Source: Pseudomonadota bacterium | GTDB lineage: Bacteria; Pseudomonadota; Gammaproteobacteria; Enterobacterales; Enterobacteriaceae | Direction of reading: 5' to 3' | DNA: 13,413 nucleotides | NCBI GenBank assembly: GCA_023454395.1 | Contig: JAEYFY010000456.1 | Coordinates: 1-13,413, forward strand | Shown: positions 7,163 through 13,413 of the stretch, one piece after another | Layout of the letters: every line of letters begins with the position of its first letter | Numbering within the stretch: the stretch's first letter is position 1 | Made by a program: the position numbers and the translations under genes | The notes under the pieces: model-generated | Seen by the model: the letters and a program-made list of their open reading frames with translations, nothing else | What the model was told of the DNA's origin: nothing | The model's database searches: none

Positions 7163-9199
7163 ATGAACTTTAAAATGGGCGTTTTAACAGCCTGTATTTT
7201 ATCTGCCTCTTACCCGCTGTATGCACAAGAAAACAAAGAAGAAAAACTTGTTGTATCAGCATCGGGTTTTGCTCAACAAATTACAGATGCACCAGCAAGT
7301 ATCACCGTGATCAGCAAAGAACAACTCGCAAAGAAACCCGTTCATGATTTAGCCGATGCCGTAAAAGGCGTTGAAGGTGTTAGCATTAATGGTAATGCTA
7401 ATAAGCAAGAAATTACGATGCGTGGTTTGCCCGGCGAATACACACTTATTCTTGTTGATGGTCGTCGCCAAAATAGCCGTGAGTCGCGCCCTAATGGGAG
7501 TGGTGGTTATGAAGGTGGTTTTATTCCACCAGCAGATGCGATTGAACGTATAGAAGTTATTCGTGGACCAATGTCATCTCTGTATGGTTCCGATGCAATG
7601 GGTGGTGTTATCAATATCATCACGAAACCAGTAACAAAAGAGTGGCATGGCTCTGTTGCACTTGGCGGTACTTTGCAACACAACCGTGATGCAGGCGATT
7701 CCATTAATGGTGATTTTTATCTTTCAGGACCTTTAATTGAAGATAAATTAGGCTTACAGCTTTATGGCAGTAGCTATTTACGCGCTGAAGATAAAATCAC
7801 TTATGGTCAAGGTCGTAATGATAATAAAAATATTACGGCAAAATTGGCTTTCACACCGACTGATAACCAAACCATTTTATTAGAAGCGGGTCGCAATACG
7901 TTACAACGTACAACGACACCGGGTAAATCCATGAGCGAATTTACCATCCGTGGCGGCAAAGCGGATGAAAATAAAATGCTGGAAACCAATAATGACCGTA
8001 ATCACTGGGCATTAACCTATAAAAATCAGTTTGATATTCTGCATTCAGAATTAAGTGTTTATCAAGAACAGACTAAACGCATCACTAAAACAGAAATGAT
8101 TGATACGGTGACAAAAGAGCGCGAGAAGTATTATGAAGATCGCCGCCCTGAAATTACCAATACCGTTTTTGATGCGAAATTTACTGCATTTTTACCTGAT
8201 AACGTGATGACCTTTGGTGGTCAATATCAATATTCACGTTTAAAAGATGAATCATCTACAGGCTCTGGCATTAAACAATCGACTATTACCGCTGATCAAA
8301 AAGCATTATTCCTTGAAGATGAATATAGCGTAACAGATAACCTTGCGTTAACTGGCGGTGTGCGTCTGGACGATCATGAATATTACGGTAATCACTGGAG
8401 CCCAAGAGCGTATGCCGTTTATCATTTAACTGATGAATTCACTTTAAAAGGTGGTGTAGCGAAAGCCTTTAAAGCACCAAGTTTACGTGAAATCAGCCCT
8501 GAGTACGGTACTTCAACAGAAAAAGGCCGTGCGATTATGTACGGTAATCGTGATTTAAAACCTGAAACATCAGTTAGCCAAGAAATTGGTATTGGTTATG
8601 ACAATGGTGATGGTGTTACGGCAAGTGTGACGTTCTTTAATACTGATTTTAAAGATAAGCTCACGAATTACGACACGGGTGAAATAGATCCAATTACAGG
8701 TTTAAAACTGTATCAATACGATAATGTGGGTAAAGCGAATATTAAAGGGATTGAAACAGCTGTTGGTTTCCCAATTACGGAAAGTTGGCATGTCAATGCA
8801 AACTACACATATATCGATTCAGAACGTAAAAGTGACGATGAAAAATTATCATCAGGTGAATCCTTAAAAGGCTACCCATTAGATTTAACGCCAAAACACA
8901 GCGCCAATGCACGAGTTGATTGGCAGTTTGATGAAGCAACCAGTTTTTATGCCAATACCGCTTATACCGGTAAGCAAGTTTGGGCAGCACAACGTAATGG
9001 TTACACTGGGGCGCGTTATCGTAGTGGGTACACAACCTTTGATTTAGGGATGACCTACAACTTTAATAAAAATACCATGTTTAATTTTGCGGTATTAAAT
9101 ATTACAGATGAAACCGGCCCTGCTGTAAATGATAAAGGTGGTAACTGGGTTGTTGATGAAGGTCGTCGTTATTGGGCGAATATTAAATATAGCTTCTAA
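7163..9199 (+). CDS. TonB-dependent outer-membrane siderophore receptor (CirA/IrgA/IreA type)
   Basis: The 678-residue protein starts with a signal peptide, predicted cleavage after PLYA (residue 21). A TonB box follows (EKLVVSA, about residues 27-33), then the plug domain, ending in the conserved IERIEVIRGPMSSLYGSDA region from residue 127. The rest is a beta-barrel closing in a C-terminal phenylalanine (IKYSF), as outer-membrane proteins do. Stretches such as APASITVI, SSLYGSDAMGGVINIITK, HWSPRAY and FKAPSL place it with CirA, IrgA, IreA and Iha, receptors for catecholate siderophores or their breakdown products. AGGGG (7152-7156) is the ribosome-binding site. The Fur box predicts iron-repressed expression. 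The following esterase gene points to a cyclic catecholate such as enterobactin as ligand; that is an inference, and which paralogue this is cannot be decided here. Confidence 0.9.
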   Translation: MNFKMGVLTACILSASYPLYAQENKEEKLVVSASGFAQQITDAPASITVISKEQLAKKPVHDLADAVKGVEGVSINGNANKQEITMRGLPGEYTLILVDGRRQNSRESRPNGSGGYEGGFIPPADAIERIEVIRGPMSSLYGSDAMGGVINIITKPVTKEWHGSVALGGTLQHNRDAGDSINGDFYLSGPLIEDKLGLQLYGSSYLRAEDKITYGQGRNDNKNITAKLAFTPTDNQTILLEAGRNTLQRTTTPGKSMSEFTIRGGKADENKMLETNNDRNHWALTYKNQFDILHSELSVYQEQTKRITKTEMIDTVTKEREKYYEDRRPEITNTVFDAKFTAFLPDNVMTFGGQYQYSRLKDESSTGSGIKQSTITADQKALFLEDEYSVTDNLALTGGVRLDDHEYYGNHWSPRAYAVYHLTDEFTLKGGVAKAFKAPSLREISPEYGTSTEKGRAIMYGNRDLKPETSVSQEIGIGYDNGDGVTASVTFFNTDFKDKLTNYDTGEIDPITGLKLYQYDNVGKANIKGIETAVGFPITESWHVNANYTYIDSERKSDDEKLSSGESLKGYPLDLTPKHSANARVDWQFDEATSFYANTAYTGKQVWAAQRNGYTGARYRSGYTTFDLGMTYNFNKNTMFNFAVLNITDETGPAVNDKGGNWVVDEGRRYWANIKYSF

Positions 9200-9214
9200 T
9201 CAAGCTTAAATTTA

Positions 9215-9250
9215 AATAAACCCCGTATTAAATATGGGGTTTATTTTTTT
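9215..9250 (+). terminator. Rho-independent terminator after the receptor gene
   Basis: AATAAACCCCGTA (9215-9227) pairs with TATGGGGTTTATT (9233-9245) with one G-T pair, around TTAAA. An unbroken T-run follows to 9250. It lies 15 bases after the stop, between the receptor and the esterase, so the esterase would need readthrough or its own promoter. Confidence 0.9.
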
Positions 9251-9314
9251 ATGTCTCTCTATTATTTTCATCTTAATGGTTCAATTTTTAAATTACCGAC
9301 AGAGTATCTGATTT

Positions 9315-10172
9315 ATGCGAATACTAATGTTATGTGGAATGATTATGTTATCTGCGGTTGCTCAAGCTAGACCTAACCAAGAAGTGCCTGAAATTGAGTC
9401 TCAGGCTCACTCTGATTATCAAATTACACAAAAAGAAGTGGCGTATGAGGGTAAACAATATCGCCTCTTTCTTGCTATTCCTAAAAACACAACTAAGACA
9501 ACACTTATTTATAGTGTTGATGGAAATGCGCAGTTTCCGTTGATAATAAACGAAGCCATAAAGCAGAAAAATAAACCGCTACCTGCAATTATCAGTGTGG
9601 GATATGTGGGGGATAAAGCCTATTTTATTACAGAGAGAATGCATGATTACACGCCAAATGTAATCGGTGAGGCGTTTAGTCAAGGTGGCAATGCCGAAAA
9701 TTTTTATCAGTTTTTTCTCACGCAAGTTAGACCTTACGCGTTAGAGCAACTCGCTAAAGAGCGCATCACCATTACTCAACAATCGCTGTTTGGTCACTCT
9801 TTTGGCGGTGTATTTACTCTCTATGTTTTATTCAATCATCCAGAAACATTTCAACGTTATATCGCAGCAAGCCCCTCATTATGGTGGGGAAAAGGCGAAT
9901 GGGTGAAAAAAGAGCAATGGCAAGCTATTCCTAACGATATTTCTATTGCAATAACCTTGGGCGAAAAAGAAGAAACACCTGATTTAAGTCGATTGAGTGA
10001 AGAACAACAAAAAAATTATCAAGAGCGTAGTAGCTGGTTAACACAACGCCAGTTATGCCAATATTTATCGGAAGCAGGAAAACAGTGTGAGTTTTATCTG
10101 TTTGAGGGCAAGGGTCACGGTGGATCTATTCCTGATGCCATTAAAATTGCTTTAGAGAAAGGCAGCAAATAA
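9315..10172 (+). CDS. Exported alpha/beta-hydrolase, IroE-like siderophore esterase
   Basis: The 285-residue protein of the esterase-D/IroE/Fes-like alpha/beta-hydrolase group begins with a signal sequence, predicted cleavage after VAQA (residue 18), so it probably acts in the periplasm. The nucleophile elbow GHSFGG carries S162, followed by YIAASPSLWW, a typical family segment. The catalytic histidine is H268 in GKGHGG; the acid was not assigned with certainty. Relatives cut the trilactone ring of enterobactin or salmochelin. Its place directly after a Fur-controlled catecholate-type receptor supports that role, but the substrate is an inference. The ribosome-binding site is weak (AGAG at 9301-9304, ten bases before the ATG). 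A strong terminator separates it from the receptor and no clear Fur box or promoter is seen in the 65 bases between. Confidence 0.82.
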   Translation: MRILMLCGMIMLSAVAQARPNQEVPEIESQAHSDYQITQKEVAYEGKQYRLFLAIPKNTTKTTLIYSVDGNAQFPLIINEAIKQKNKPLPAIISVGYVGDKAYFITERMHDYTPNVIGEAFSQGGNAENFYQFFLTQVRPYALEQLAKERITITQQSLFGHSFGGVFTLYVLFNHPETFQRYIAASPSLWWGKGEWVKKEQWQAIPNDISIAITLGEKEETPDLSRLSEEQQKNYQERSSWLTQRQLCQYLSEAGKQCEFYLFEGKGHGGSIPDAIKIALEKGSK

Positions 10173-10196
10173 GCGAAACCCTTTATTTATTTTCAG

Positions 10197-10223
10197 CTAT
10201 CCTATTGGATAACGATAGGATAG
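10197..10223 (+). other. Hairpin after the esterase gene
   Basis: CTATCCTAT (10197-10205) and ATAGGATAG (10215-10223) form a perfect 9-bp stem with a 9-base loop, 24 bases after the stop. No T-run follows. It may be a weak terminator or a stabilising 3' structure. Confidence 0.45.
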
Positions 10224-10397
10224 TAATGAAAATTCTTCATTTATTACCCATTAAATACGTATTTTTGCGTAATAATCTTAATAAAATAATACTTATCTTT
10301 TTATAAAATAAATATCTTAACTAAGCTATTTATTTTCTGCAGAAAAAGACGATAATCATGATTGATATAAATAAAATTGTTTGCTGGCATTAGATTT

Positions 10398-10403
10398 TAT
10401 AAT
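10398..10403 (+). promoter_or_regulatory. Candidate -10 element for the MFS gene
   Basis: A perfect TATAAT lies here, but only poor -35 matches precede it (TTGTTT at 10377-10382 with a 15-base spacer). If used, transcription would start near 10410 and give a leader of about 160 bases. The rest of the gap 10173-10433 is AT-rich and shows no supportable gene. Confidence 0.4.
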
Positions 10404-10433
10404 TTTATTTATGGCAATTTAAGCGCTATATTC

Positions 10434-10570
10434 GCGTCTCCTGAATTTAGGGACGCCATCCACTGTTTTCACCTTAGTTTCTTTTATCTTTCCTAGATAA
10501 AAGAATTGCCTCTATCAGGCATCGAGAAAACAGCACATTATCAACCGTTTTGATTGTGGAGACGAGGGTA
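10434..10570 (+). ncRNA. Structured 5' leader of the MFS gene, possible cis-regulatory RNA
   Basis: Five helices can be drawn by eye. Outer helix: 10435-10441 with 10558-10564 (7 bp), which covers the GGAG ribosome-binding site. Helix B: 10463-10470 with 10526-10533 (8 bp), enclosing hairpins C (10479-10489 with 10495-10505, 11 bp) and D (10507-10511 with 10517-10521, 5 bp). Hairpin E: 10535-10537 with 10555-10557 plus 10540-10544 with 10550-10554. The 5' strand of the outer helix can instead form a local hairpin (10434-10440 with 10450-10456), which would free the ribosome-binding site. Two exclusive states controlling translation is a riboswitch-like layout. It was not recognised as any known class. 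The folding is unverified. Confidence 0.5.
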
Positions 10571-11737
10571 GTGAAACAGAACACTACTTTGGTACGCAAA
10601 GGCGACAGTACATTAGTTCCTGTGGCTGGGTTAACGGTATTTGCTATCGCGTCAGGCTATTTAATGAGTTTAATTCCACTGTCTATGAGCAGTTTTGGAA
10701 TGGATACACTTTATGCCAGTTGGTTAGCAAGTATTTATTTTATTGGATTATTAATAGGTTCGGTCATGATAGAACCTATTATTGCAAGAATAGGGCATCG
10801 TCTTTCTTTCGTTGTATTTTTATTATTGCTGGCAGTGACTGTCGGTGTGTTGCCTTTAATGCCTTATTTATCAGCATGGATGGTTTTCCGTTTTATTGGT
10901 GGTATGGCGGTTGCAGGTATATTTGTTGTTGTCGAGTCATGGCTATTAATTGGCGATAATCCTAAAGAGCGAGCTAAACGCTTAGGTTTTTATATGACCT
11001 CGCTTTATGGTGGCACGACATTAGGGCAATTGGCGATTGGTGCAATTGGTACGCAAGGCGCTATCCCATTTATGGCGATATTAGTTTTGCTATTAATTGC
11101 CGTATTACCGCCTCTGCTTTTTAAACAGGGGCAACCACAAGGGCATGACCATAAAAGTTTGTCACTCAAGCAGATGAGTCGATTAAATAAAGCTGCTTTA
11201 GTGGGCTGTATGGTGTCTGGCGTTGTGATGGGCAGTATTTATGGCATGATGCCATTGGCTTTAAATCAAGGGCAATTTACAACAGACCAAATAGGTGTGT
11301 TGATGGCAGCAATTATTTTAGGTGGAATGGTGGTTCAGCCTATTATTAGTAAATTGTCTGTGATGATAAGCAAAACACTGTTATTAGCGATGATGTGTTT
11401 AGTGGGCGTTTTTGCCATGGGACTGACTTATCTTTCTAGCGATTATATGGTGCTTATTATTGCATTAGCGCTATTAGGAATGTCTTCTTTTGCACTTTAT
11501 CCTATCGCTATTACATTAGCGTGTGATCATGTGAATGCGAGTTACATTGTCGCTATTACACAAGTGATGCTATTAAGTTATAGCATTGGCTCTGCTATTG
11601 GACCTTTAGGGGCAGGAATGTTTATGGCACAAGCTAATAACGGCATTATGAATTTCTTCTTTGTGGTGTTATTAGTGACAGCAATTTACATGCTGTTTGC
11701 AAGTTTACGTCGTAAAAGCCATATTGTGTTGAACTAA
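10571..11737 (+). CDS. MFS transporter, YcaD-like
   Basis: A 388-residue inner-membrane protein with about 12 hydrophobic segments in two halves, split by a polar loop near GQPQGHDHKSLS. FVVVESWLLIGD, GSIYGMMPLALN, FALYPIAITLACDH and the LLSYSIGSAIGP segment match the E. coli YcaD group as remembered (382 residues). The substrate is unknown for this group. The GTG at 10571 is chosen as start because GGAG (10558-10561) lies nine bases upstream and GAGGG closer still. The in-frame TTG at 10550 and GTG at 10556 have no ribosome-binding site and would add seven or five residues. The long folded leader just upstream suggests post-transcriptional control. A terminator follows at 11789, so it is a one-gene unit. 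It belongs to neither the iron nor the galactose genes by any visible signal. Confidence 0.85.
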   Translation: MKQNTTLVRKGDSTLVPVAGLTVFAIASGYLMSLIPLSMSSFGMDTLYASWLASIYFIGLLIGSVMIEPIIARIGHRLSFVVFLLLLAVTVGVLPLMPYLSAWMVFRFIGGMAVAGIFVVVESWLLIGDNPKERAKRLGFYMTSLYGGTTLGQLAIGAIGTQGAIPFMAILVLLLIAVLPPLLFKQGQPQGHDHKSLSLKQMSRLNKAALVGCMVSGVVMGSIYGMMPLALNQGQFTTDQIGVLMAAIILGGMVVQPIISKLSVMISKTLLLAMMCLVGVFAMGLTYLSSDYMVLIIALALLGMSSFALYPIAITLACDHVNASYIVAITQVMLLSYSIGSAIGPLGAGMFMAQANNGIMNFFFVVLLVTAIYMLFASLRRKSHIVLN

Positions 11738-11788
11738 ACGTTTTTCTCTTACTTGTTCTCTTGCTTCTTCTTTTCTCTTATTTATCAG

Positions 11789-11821
11789 CCGAGCTTACCG
11801 TAAAGGTGGCTCGGTTTTTTT
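11789..11821 (+). terminator. Rho-independent terminator after the MFS gene
   Basis: CCGAGC (11789-11794) pairs with GCTCGG (11809-11814), extended inside by ACC/GGT, and is followed by seven T residues (11815-11821). It lies about 50 bases after the stop codon. Confidence 0.9.
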
Positions 11822-11860
11822 ATAGTTACTCTAAAAACGAATTAAGACTTCCCTGATATT

Positions 11861-11886
11861 TTTATACTGTGCTTTATCAGTATAAA
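11861..11886. promoter_or_regulatory. Inverted repeat over a candidate -10 of the DUF1287 gene
   Basis: TTTATACTG (11861-11869) and CAGTATAAA (11878-11886) are perfect 9-base inverted repeats separated by eight bases. The left arm contains TATACT (11863-11868), a 5 of 6 match to a -10 box; no good -35 was found. The symmetry suits a repressor site or an RNA hairpin at the transcript start. Confidence 0.45.
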
Positions 11887-11944
11887 CAGATAACGTCATT
11901 TCTTTCTTAAATAATGGATTTAACTTTTTCATGGAGAACATACA

Positions 11945-12532
11945 GTGAAAATAATGAAAATCAGTGTTTTACTCTTACTCATTATTCCCTTTTCAAGTGT
12001 ACAAGCGATAACCTCAGAACAAAATAAAAAGCTGGTGGAATATGCAACCGACTTACCAAGAGCCGTAATTTACGACTCTGATTATCGAAAAATAGACTAC
12101 CCAATGGGAGACGTGCCTGCTTATAAAGGTGTTTGTAGTGATGTGATTATTCGTAGTTATCGTGGGATTGATATCGATTTACAAAAATTACTTCATGAAG
12201 ATATTAAAGCCAATTTTTCGGCTTACCCAAGTAAACGAATGTGGGGATTGAATAAACCTGATACGAATATTGATCACCGTAGAGTTCCCAATTTAGAGGT
12301 CTTTTTTACAAGAAAAGGAAAAGTAAAACCGATTACAAAAAATGCCGAAGATTATGTACCGGGCGATATCGTTAGCTGGCGTTTAGATAATGGACGGCCT
12401 CATATTGGCATTGTAGTAAATAAGAAAAGCGGGGATAACCAACGTTATCTCGTTATGCATAATATTGGGTTTGGGCAAGTTGCTGAGGATGTTTTATTTT
12501 CATGGAAAATAACAGGGCACTTTACCTACTAA
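11945..12532 (+). CDS. Exported DUF1287 (YijF-like) protein
   Basis: The 195-residue protein has a signal peptide with predicted cleavage after SVQA (residue 21) and is probably periplasmic. The body matches the DUF1287 family, to which E. coli YijF belongs. GVCSDVIIRSYR carries C64, RPHIGIVV carries H153, and MHNIG carries H172-N173. The Cys-His-Asn arrangement resembles NlpC/P60-type papain-fold enzymes, so a cell-wall peptidase or amidase role is possible, but no reaction is established for the family as far as I know. The GTG start is set by GGAG at 11933-11936, eight bases upstream; the in-frame ATG at 11954 would be 17 bases away. The gene stands alone, with an inverted repeat at its likely promoter. 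Confidence 0.85.
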   Translation: MKIMKISVLLLLIIPFSSVQAITSEQNKKLVEYATDLPRAVIYDSDYRKIDYPMGDVPAYKGVCSDVIIRSYRGIDIDLQKLLHEDIKANFSAYPSKRMWGLNKPDTNIDHRRVPNLEVFFTRKGKVKPITKNAEDYVPGDIVSWRLDNGRPHIGIVVNKKSGDNQRYLVMHNIGFGQVAEDVLFSWKITGHFTY

Positions 12533-12563
12533 AGAGGTAAACGAGAAAAATTTGAGGTATTTA

Positions 12564-12581
12564 ATTTTTTATAAAAAATAG
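12564..12581. repeat. 18-bp direct repeat, left copy
   Basis: ATTTTTTATAAAAAATAG occurs here and again, base for base, at 12945-12962. Its first 16 bases are a perfect palindrome. It lies 31 bases after the DUF1287 stop. It might act as a weak AT-only hairpin. Confidence 0.6.
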
Positions 12582-12636
12582 AATAAAAATAATAACAATA
12601 AAAATAAATCTAACATTTAAGCGATAAATAAAATAA

Positions 12637-12668
12637 TGCCCATACTGATGTTATGCAAAGTATGGGCA
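12637..12668 (-). terminator. Rho-independent terminator on the minus strand
   Basis: TGCCCATACT and AGTATGGGCA form a perfect 10-bp stem with a 12-base loop. Read on the minus strand it starts right after the TAG of the 12-codon ORF and is followed by TTATTTTATTTAT. On the plus strand no T-run follows, which sets the direction. Confidence 0.75.
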
Positions 12669-12707
12669 CTATTTCTGGGAAAGAATATTTTCATCAGAAA
12701 TATTCAT
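12669..12707 (-). CDS. Possible 12-residue peptide, second ORF of a small unit
   Basis: The ORF encodes MNISDENILSQK, a short polar peptide with no family I recognise. A GAGG ribosome-binding site (12715-12718) lies seven bases before the ATG, inside the end of the preceding 29-codon ORF. The two ORFs are separated by two bases and lie in different frames, which would allow coupled translation. The terminator stem begins at the base after the TAG. It is too short to judge by composition and could be chance. Confidence 0.35.
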   Translation of the reverse strand: MNISDENILSQK

Positions 12708-12709
12708 AA

Positions 12710-12799
12710 TCATTCCTCTAAGCCACCGAGTAACATACTAACGACAGCCGTCGAACAGATAAAAGAAAGGAAAAGGATAAAAAAAGAGCTACTGATCAT
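12710..12799 (-). CDS. Small hydrophobic membrane protein, 29 residues (unrecognised)
   Basis: A 29-codon ORF starts ATG at 12799 and ends TGA at 12710-12712. Residues 6-25 (FFILFLSFICSTAVVSMLLG) form one hydrophobic stretch of transmembrane length. There are no basic residues and the chain ends in two glutamates. A near-consensus ribosome-binding site, GGAGGG (12804-12809), stands four bases before the ATG. Upstream is a plausible promoter (12874-12901) and downstream a terminator (12637-12668), so signals for a complete gene are in place. It does not match the small membrane proteins I can recall (KdpF, CydX, MgtS, YnhF, TisB, Ibs). It could be a regulator of a membrane complex, a type I toxin or a leader peptide; none is shown. 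The RNA of about 230 bases might also act as an sRNA. Confidence 0.55.
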   Translation of the reverse strand: MISSSFFILFLSFICSTAVVSMLLGGLEE

Positions 12800-12873
12800 A
12801 ATGCCCTCCAACTTTTTGACTATTTTTAAATAAAAAACCTCACTAAACACACGTTATTAATTCATTACCTTAT

Positions 12874-12901
12874 ATACTAGGTTATTTAAAAATAAAGTCA
12901 A
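12874..12901 (-). promoter_or_regulatory. Candidate sigma-70 promoter for the small minus-strand unit
   Basis: On the minus strand TTGACT (12896-12901) is a 5 of 6 match to the -35 box. TAGTAT (12874-12879) follows after 16 bases as -10; TATATA (12871-12876, 19-base spacer) is an alternative. Transcription would start near 12866, about 67 bases before the 29-codon ORF. Confidence 0.5.
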
Positions 12902-12944
12902 ACTAACGTATTATTTAATAATGATTTTTTTGTGCTGTTATTTT

Positions 12945-12962
12945 ATTTTTTATAAAAAATAG
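12945..12962. repeat. 18-bp direct repeat, right copy
   Basis: This is an exact second copy of ATTTTTTATAAAAAATAG, 381 bp from the left copy. Together the copies bracket the small minus-strand unit. The stretch 12533-13009 shows nothing else I can support besides the two copies, the small unit and the hairpin at 12981. Confidence 0.6.
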
Positions 12963-12980
12963 GTTGGATGGTACTAAATG

Positions 12981-13006
12981 ATCAGGAGGGGCTTTACCCC
13001 TCTGAT
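12981..13006 (-). terminator. Hairpin after the YkgJ-type gene, likely terminator
   Basis: ATCAGGAGGGG (12981-12991) and CCCCTCTGAT (12997-13006) pair with one bulged base around CTTTA. On the minus strand it lies three bases after the stop codon. No T-run follows, so termination efficiency is uncertain. Confidence 0.55.
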
Positions 13007-13009
13007 GTC

Positions 13010-13405
13010 TTACGCGCTATGAGGTAAGGTGATGTGAGTTAATGGAGGCAAACCATAAGCCGCTCTTGCACGATCACAAGCTTCATTAGGAATGCCATTT
13101 ACCCAAGATTGTTGAAATTCACGACAAGGAGAAGGGCGTTGTTCATAGATAGAACAGCTTACACACTCTCCCACTTCACCAACCAGTTTGTCACAGCGGG
13201 GTTTTTTAGAATTCGTTCCTTTCATGCAAGAGAGAAAAGGCGTTAATGGTTCTGTTAATTCATCCGGAACCACGCCTCCACCACTTACCATTTCAGCCCA
13301 ATAGAACGAAACTCTAAAATAGGCGCAACAAGCACCACAATGCATACAGGGATTATCCTGCATATAAATAAAATCGTTAGAATGTTTGCTCATACCAGAT
13401 ACCAT
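13010..13405 (-). CDS. ykgJ: YkgJ-type cysteine-cluster protein
   Basis: The 131-residue cytoplasmic protein of the CxxCxxCC family closely resembles E. coli YkgJ (about 109 residues) as remembered. Shared segments are [36 protein letters not shown] and [13 protein letters not shown]. Ten cysteines are present: C20, C23, C26, C27, C60, C71, C81, C84, C94 and C110. They suggest a zinc or iron-sulfur site; the family's function is not established to my knowledge. The start is uncertain. Met codons at 13405, 13393 and 13363 are all possible, none with a good ribosome-binding site, and only eight bases upstream of the first lie in the window. The extra N-terminal residues relative to YkgJ favour one of the later starts. 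Confidence 0.85.
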   Translation of the reverse strand: MVSGMSKHSNDFIYMQDNPCMHCGACCAYFRVSFYWAEMVSGGGVVPDELTEPLTPFLSCMKGTNSKKPRCDKLVGEVGECVSCSIYEQRPSPCREFQQSWVNGIPNEACDRARAAYGLPPLTHITLPHSA

Positions 13406-13413
13406 TTTATCTG

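Noticed and set aside
10226..10306. A 26-codon ORF (starts MKILHLLPIKY) after the esterase gene, with AGGA upstream
   Set aside because: The sequence is AT-rich low complexity, no clear promoter or terminator belongs to it, and its start lies just past a hairpin that probably ends the esterase transcript.
10351..10369. Fur-box-like GATAATCATGATTGATATA upstream of the MFS gene
   Set aside because: Only about 11 of 19 positions match. The palindrome AATCATGATT inside it is notable but too short to call.
10550..10570. TTG start at 10550 for the MFS gene
   Set aside because: No ribosome-binding site precedes it; the GTG at 10571 has GGAG nine bases upstream.
12636..12833. A 65-codon plus-strand ORF
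   Set aside because: It has no ribosome-binding site, runs through both arms of the minus-strand terminator and is antisense to the better-supported small ORFs.

Overview
The window reads as an ordinary AT-rich enterobacterial chromosome segment, most likely Proteus or a close Morganellaceae relative. This rests on base composition, the galE-galT-galK-galM order, proteins with close E. coli counterparts (GalT, GalK, GalM, GalR, YcaD-like, YijF-like, YkgJ) and an ERIC-type palindrome. No phage, transposase, CRISPR, tRNA or rRNA was seen. The genus is an inference; the reading of the genes does not depend on it.

Layout. (1) 1-3772: the Leloir operon, with the last 38 codons of galE, then galT, galK and galM, closed by a hairpin terminator. 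The 290 bp between galT and galK hold a triplicated 16-bp repeat and a 123-bp ERIC-type palindrome. (2) 3924-6992: galR (LacI-family repressor), then sglT, a close relative of the Vibrio Na+/galactose symporter vSGLT. Two GalR-type operators lie between them and a strong terminator follows. SglT would bring galactose in, GalM equilibrates its anomers, GalK, GalT and GalE convert it to UDP-glucose and glucose-1-phosphate, and GalR would sense it. (3) 7109-10172: an iron-uptake pair, with a Fur box, a CirA/IrgA/IreA-type TonB-dependent receptor and an exported IroE-like esterase. (4) 10398-11821: a YcaD-like MFS transporter behind a densely folded leader in which the Shine-Dalgarno sequence can be paired away. 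(5) 11861-12532: an exported DUF1287 (YijF-like) protein. (6) 12564-12962: an AT-rich stretch bounded by two exact 18-bp copies of a palindromic sequence. Inside it, on the minus strand, is a compact unit with promoter, strong ribosome-binding site, a 29-codon hydrophobic ORF, a 12-codon ORF and a terminator. (7) 13010-13405, minus strand: a YkgJ-type cysteine-cluster protein.

The best candidates for something undescribed are the minus-strand small-protein unit (12637-12901) and the structured leader of the MFS gene (10434-10570). All motif matching and RNA folding was done by eye. Family assignments rest on remembered homologues, not on a search.
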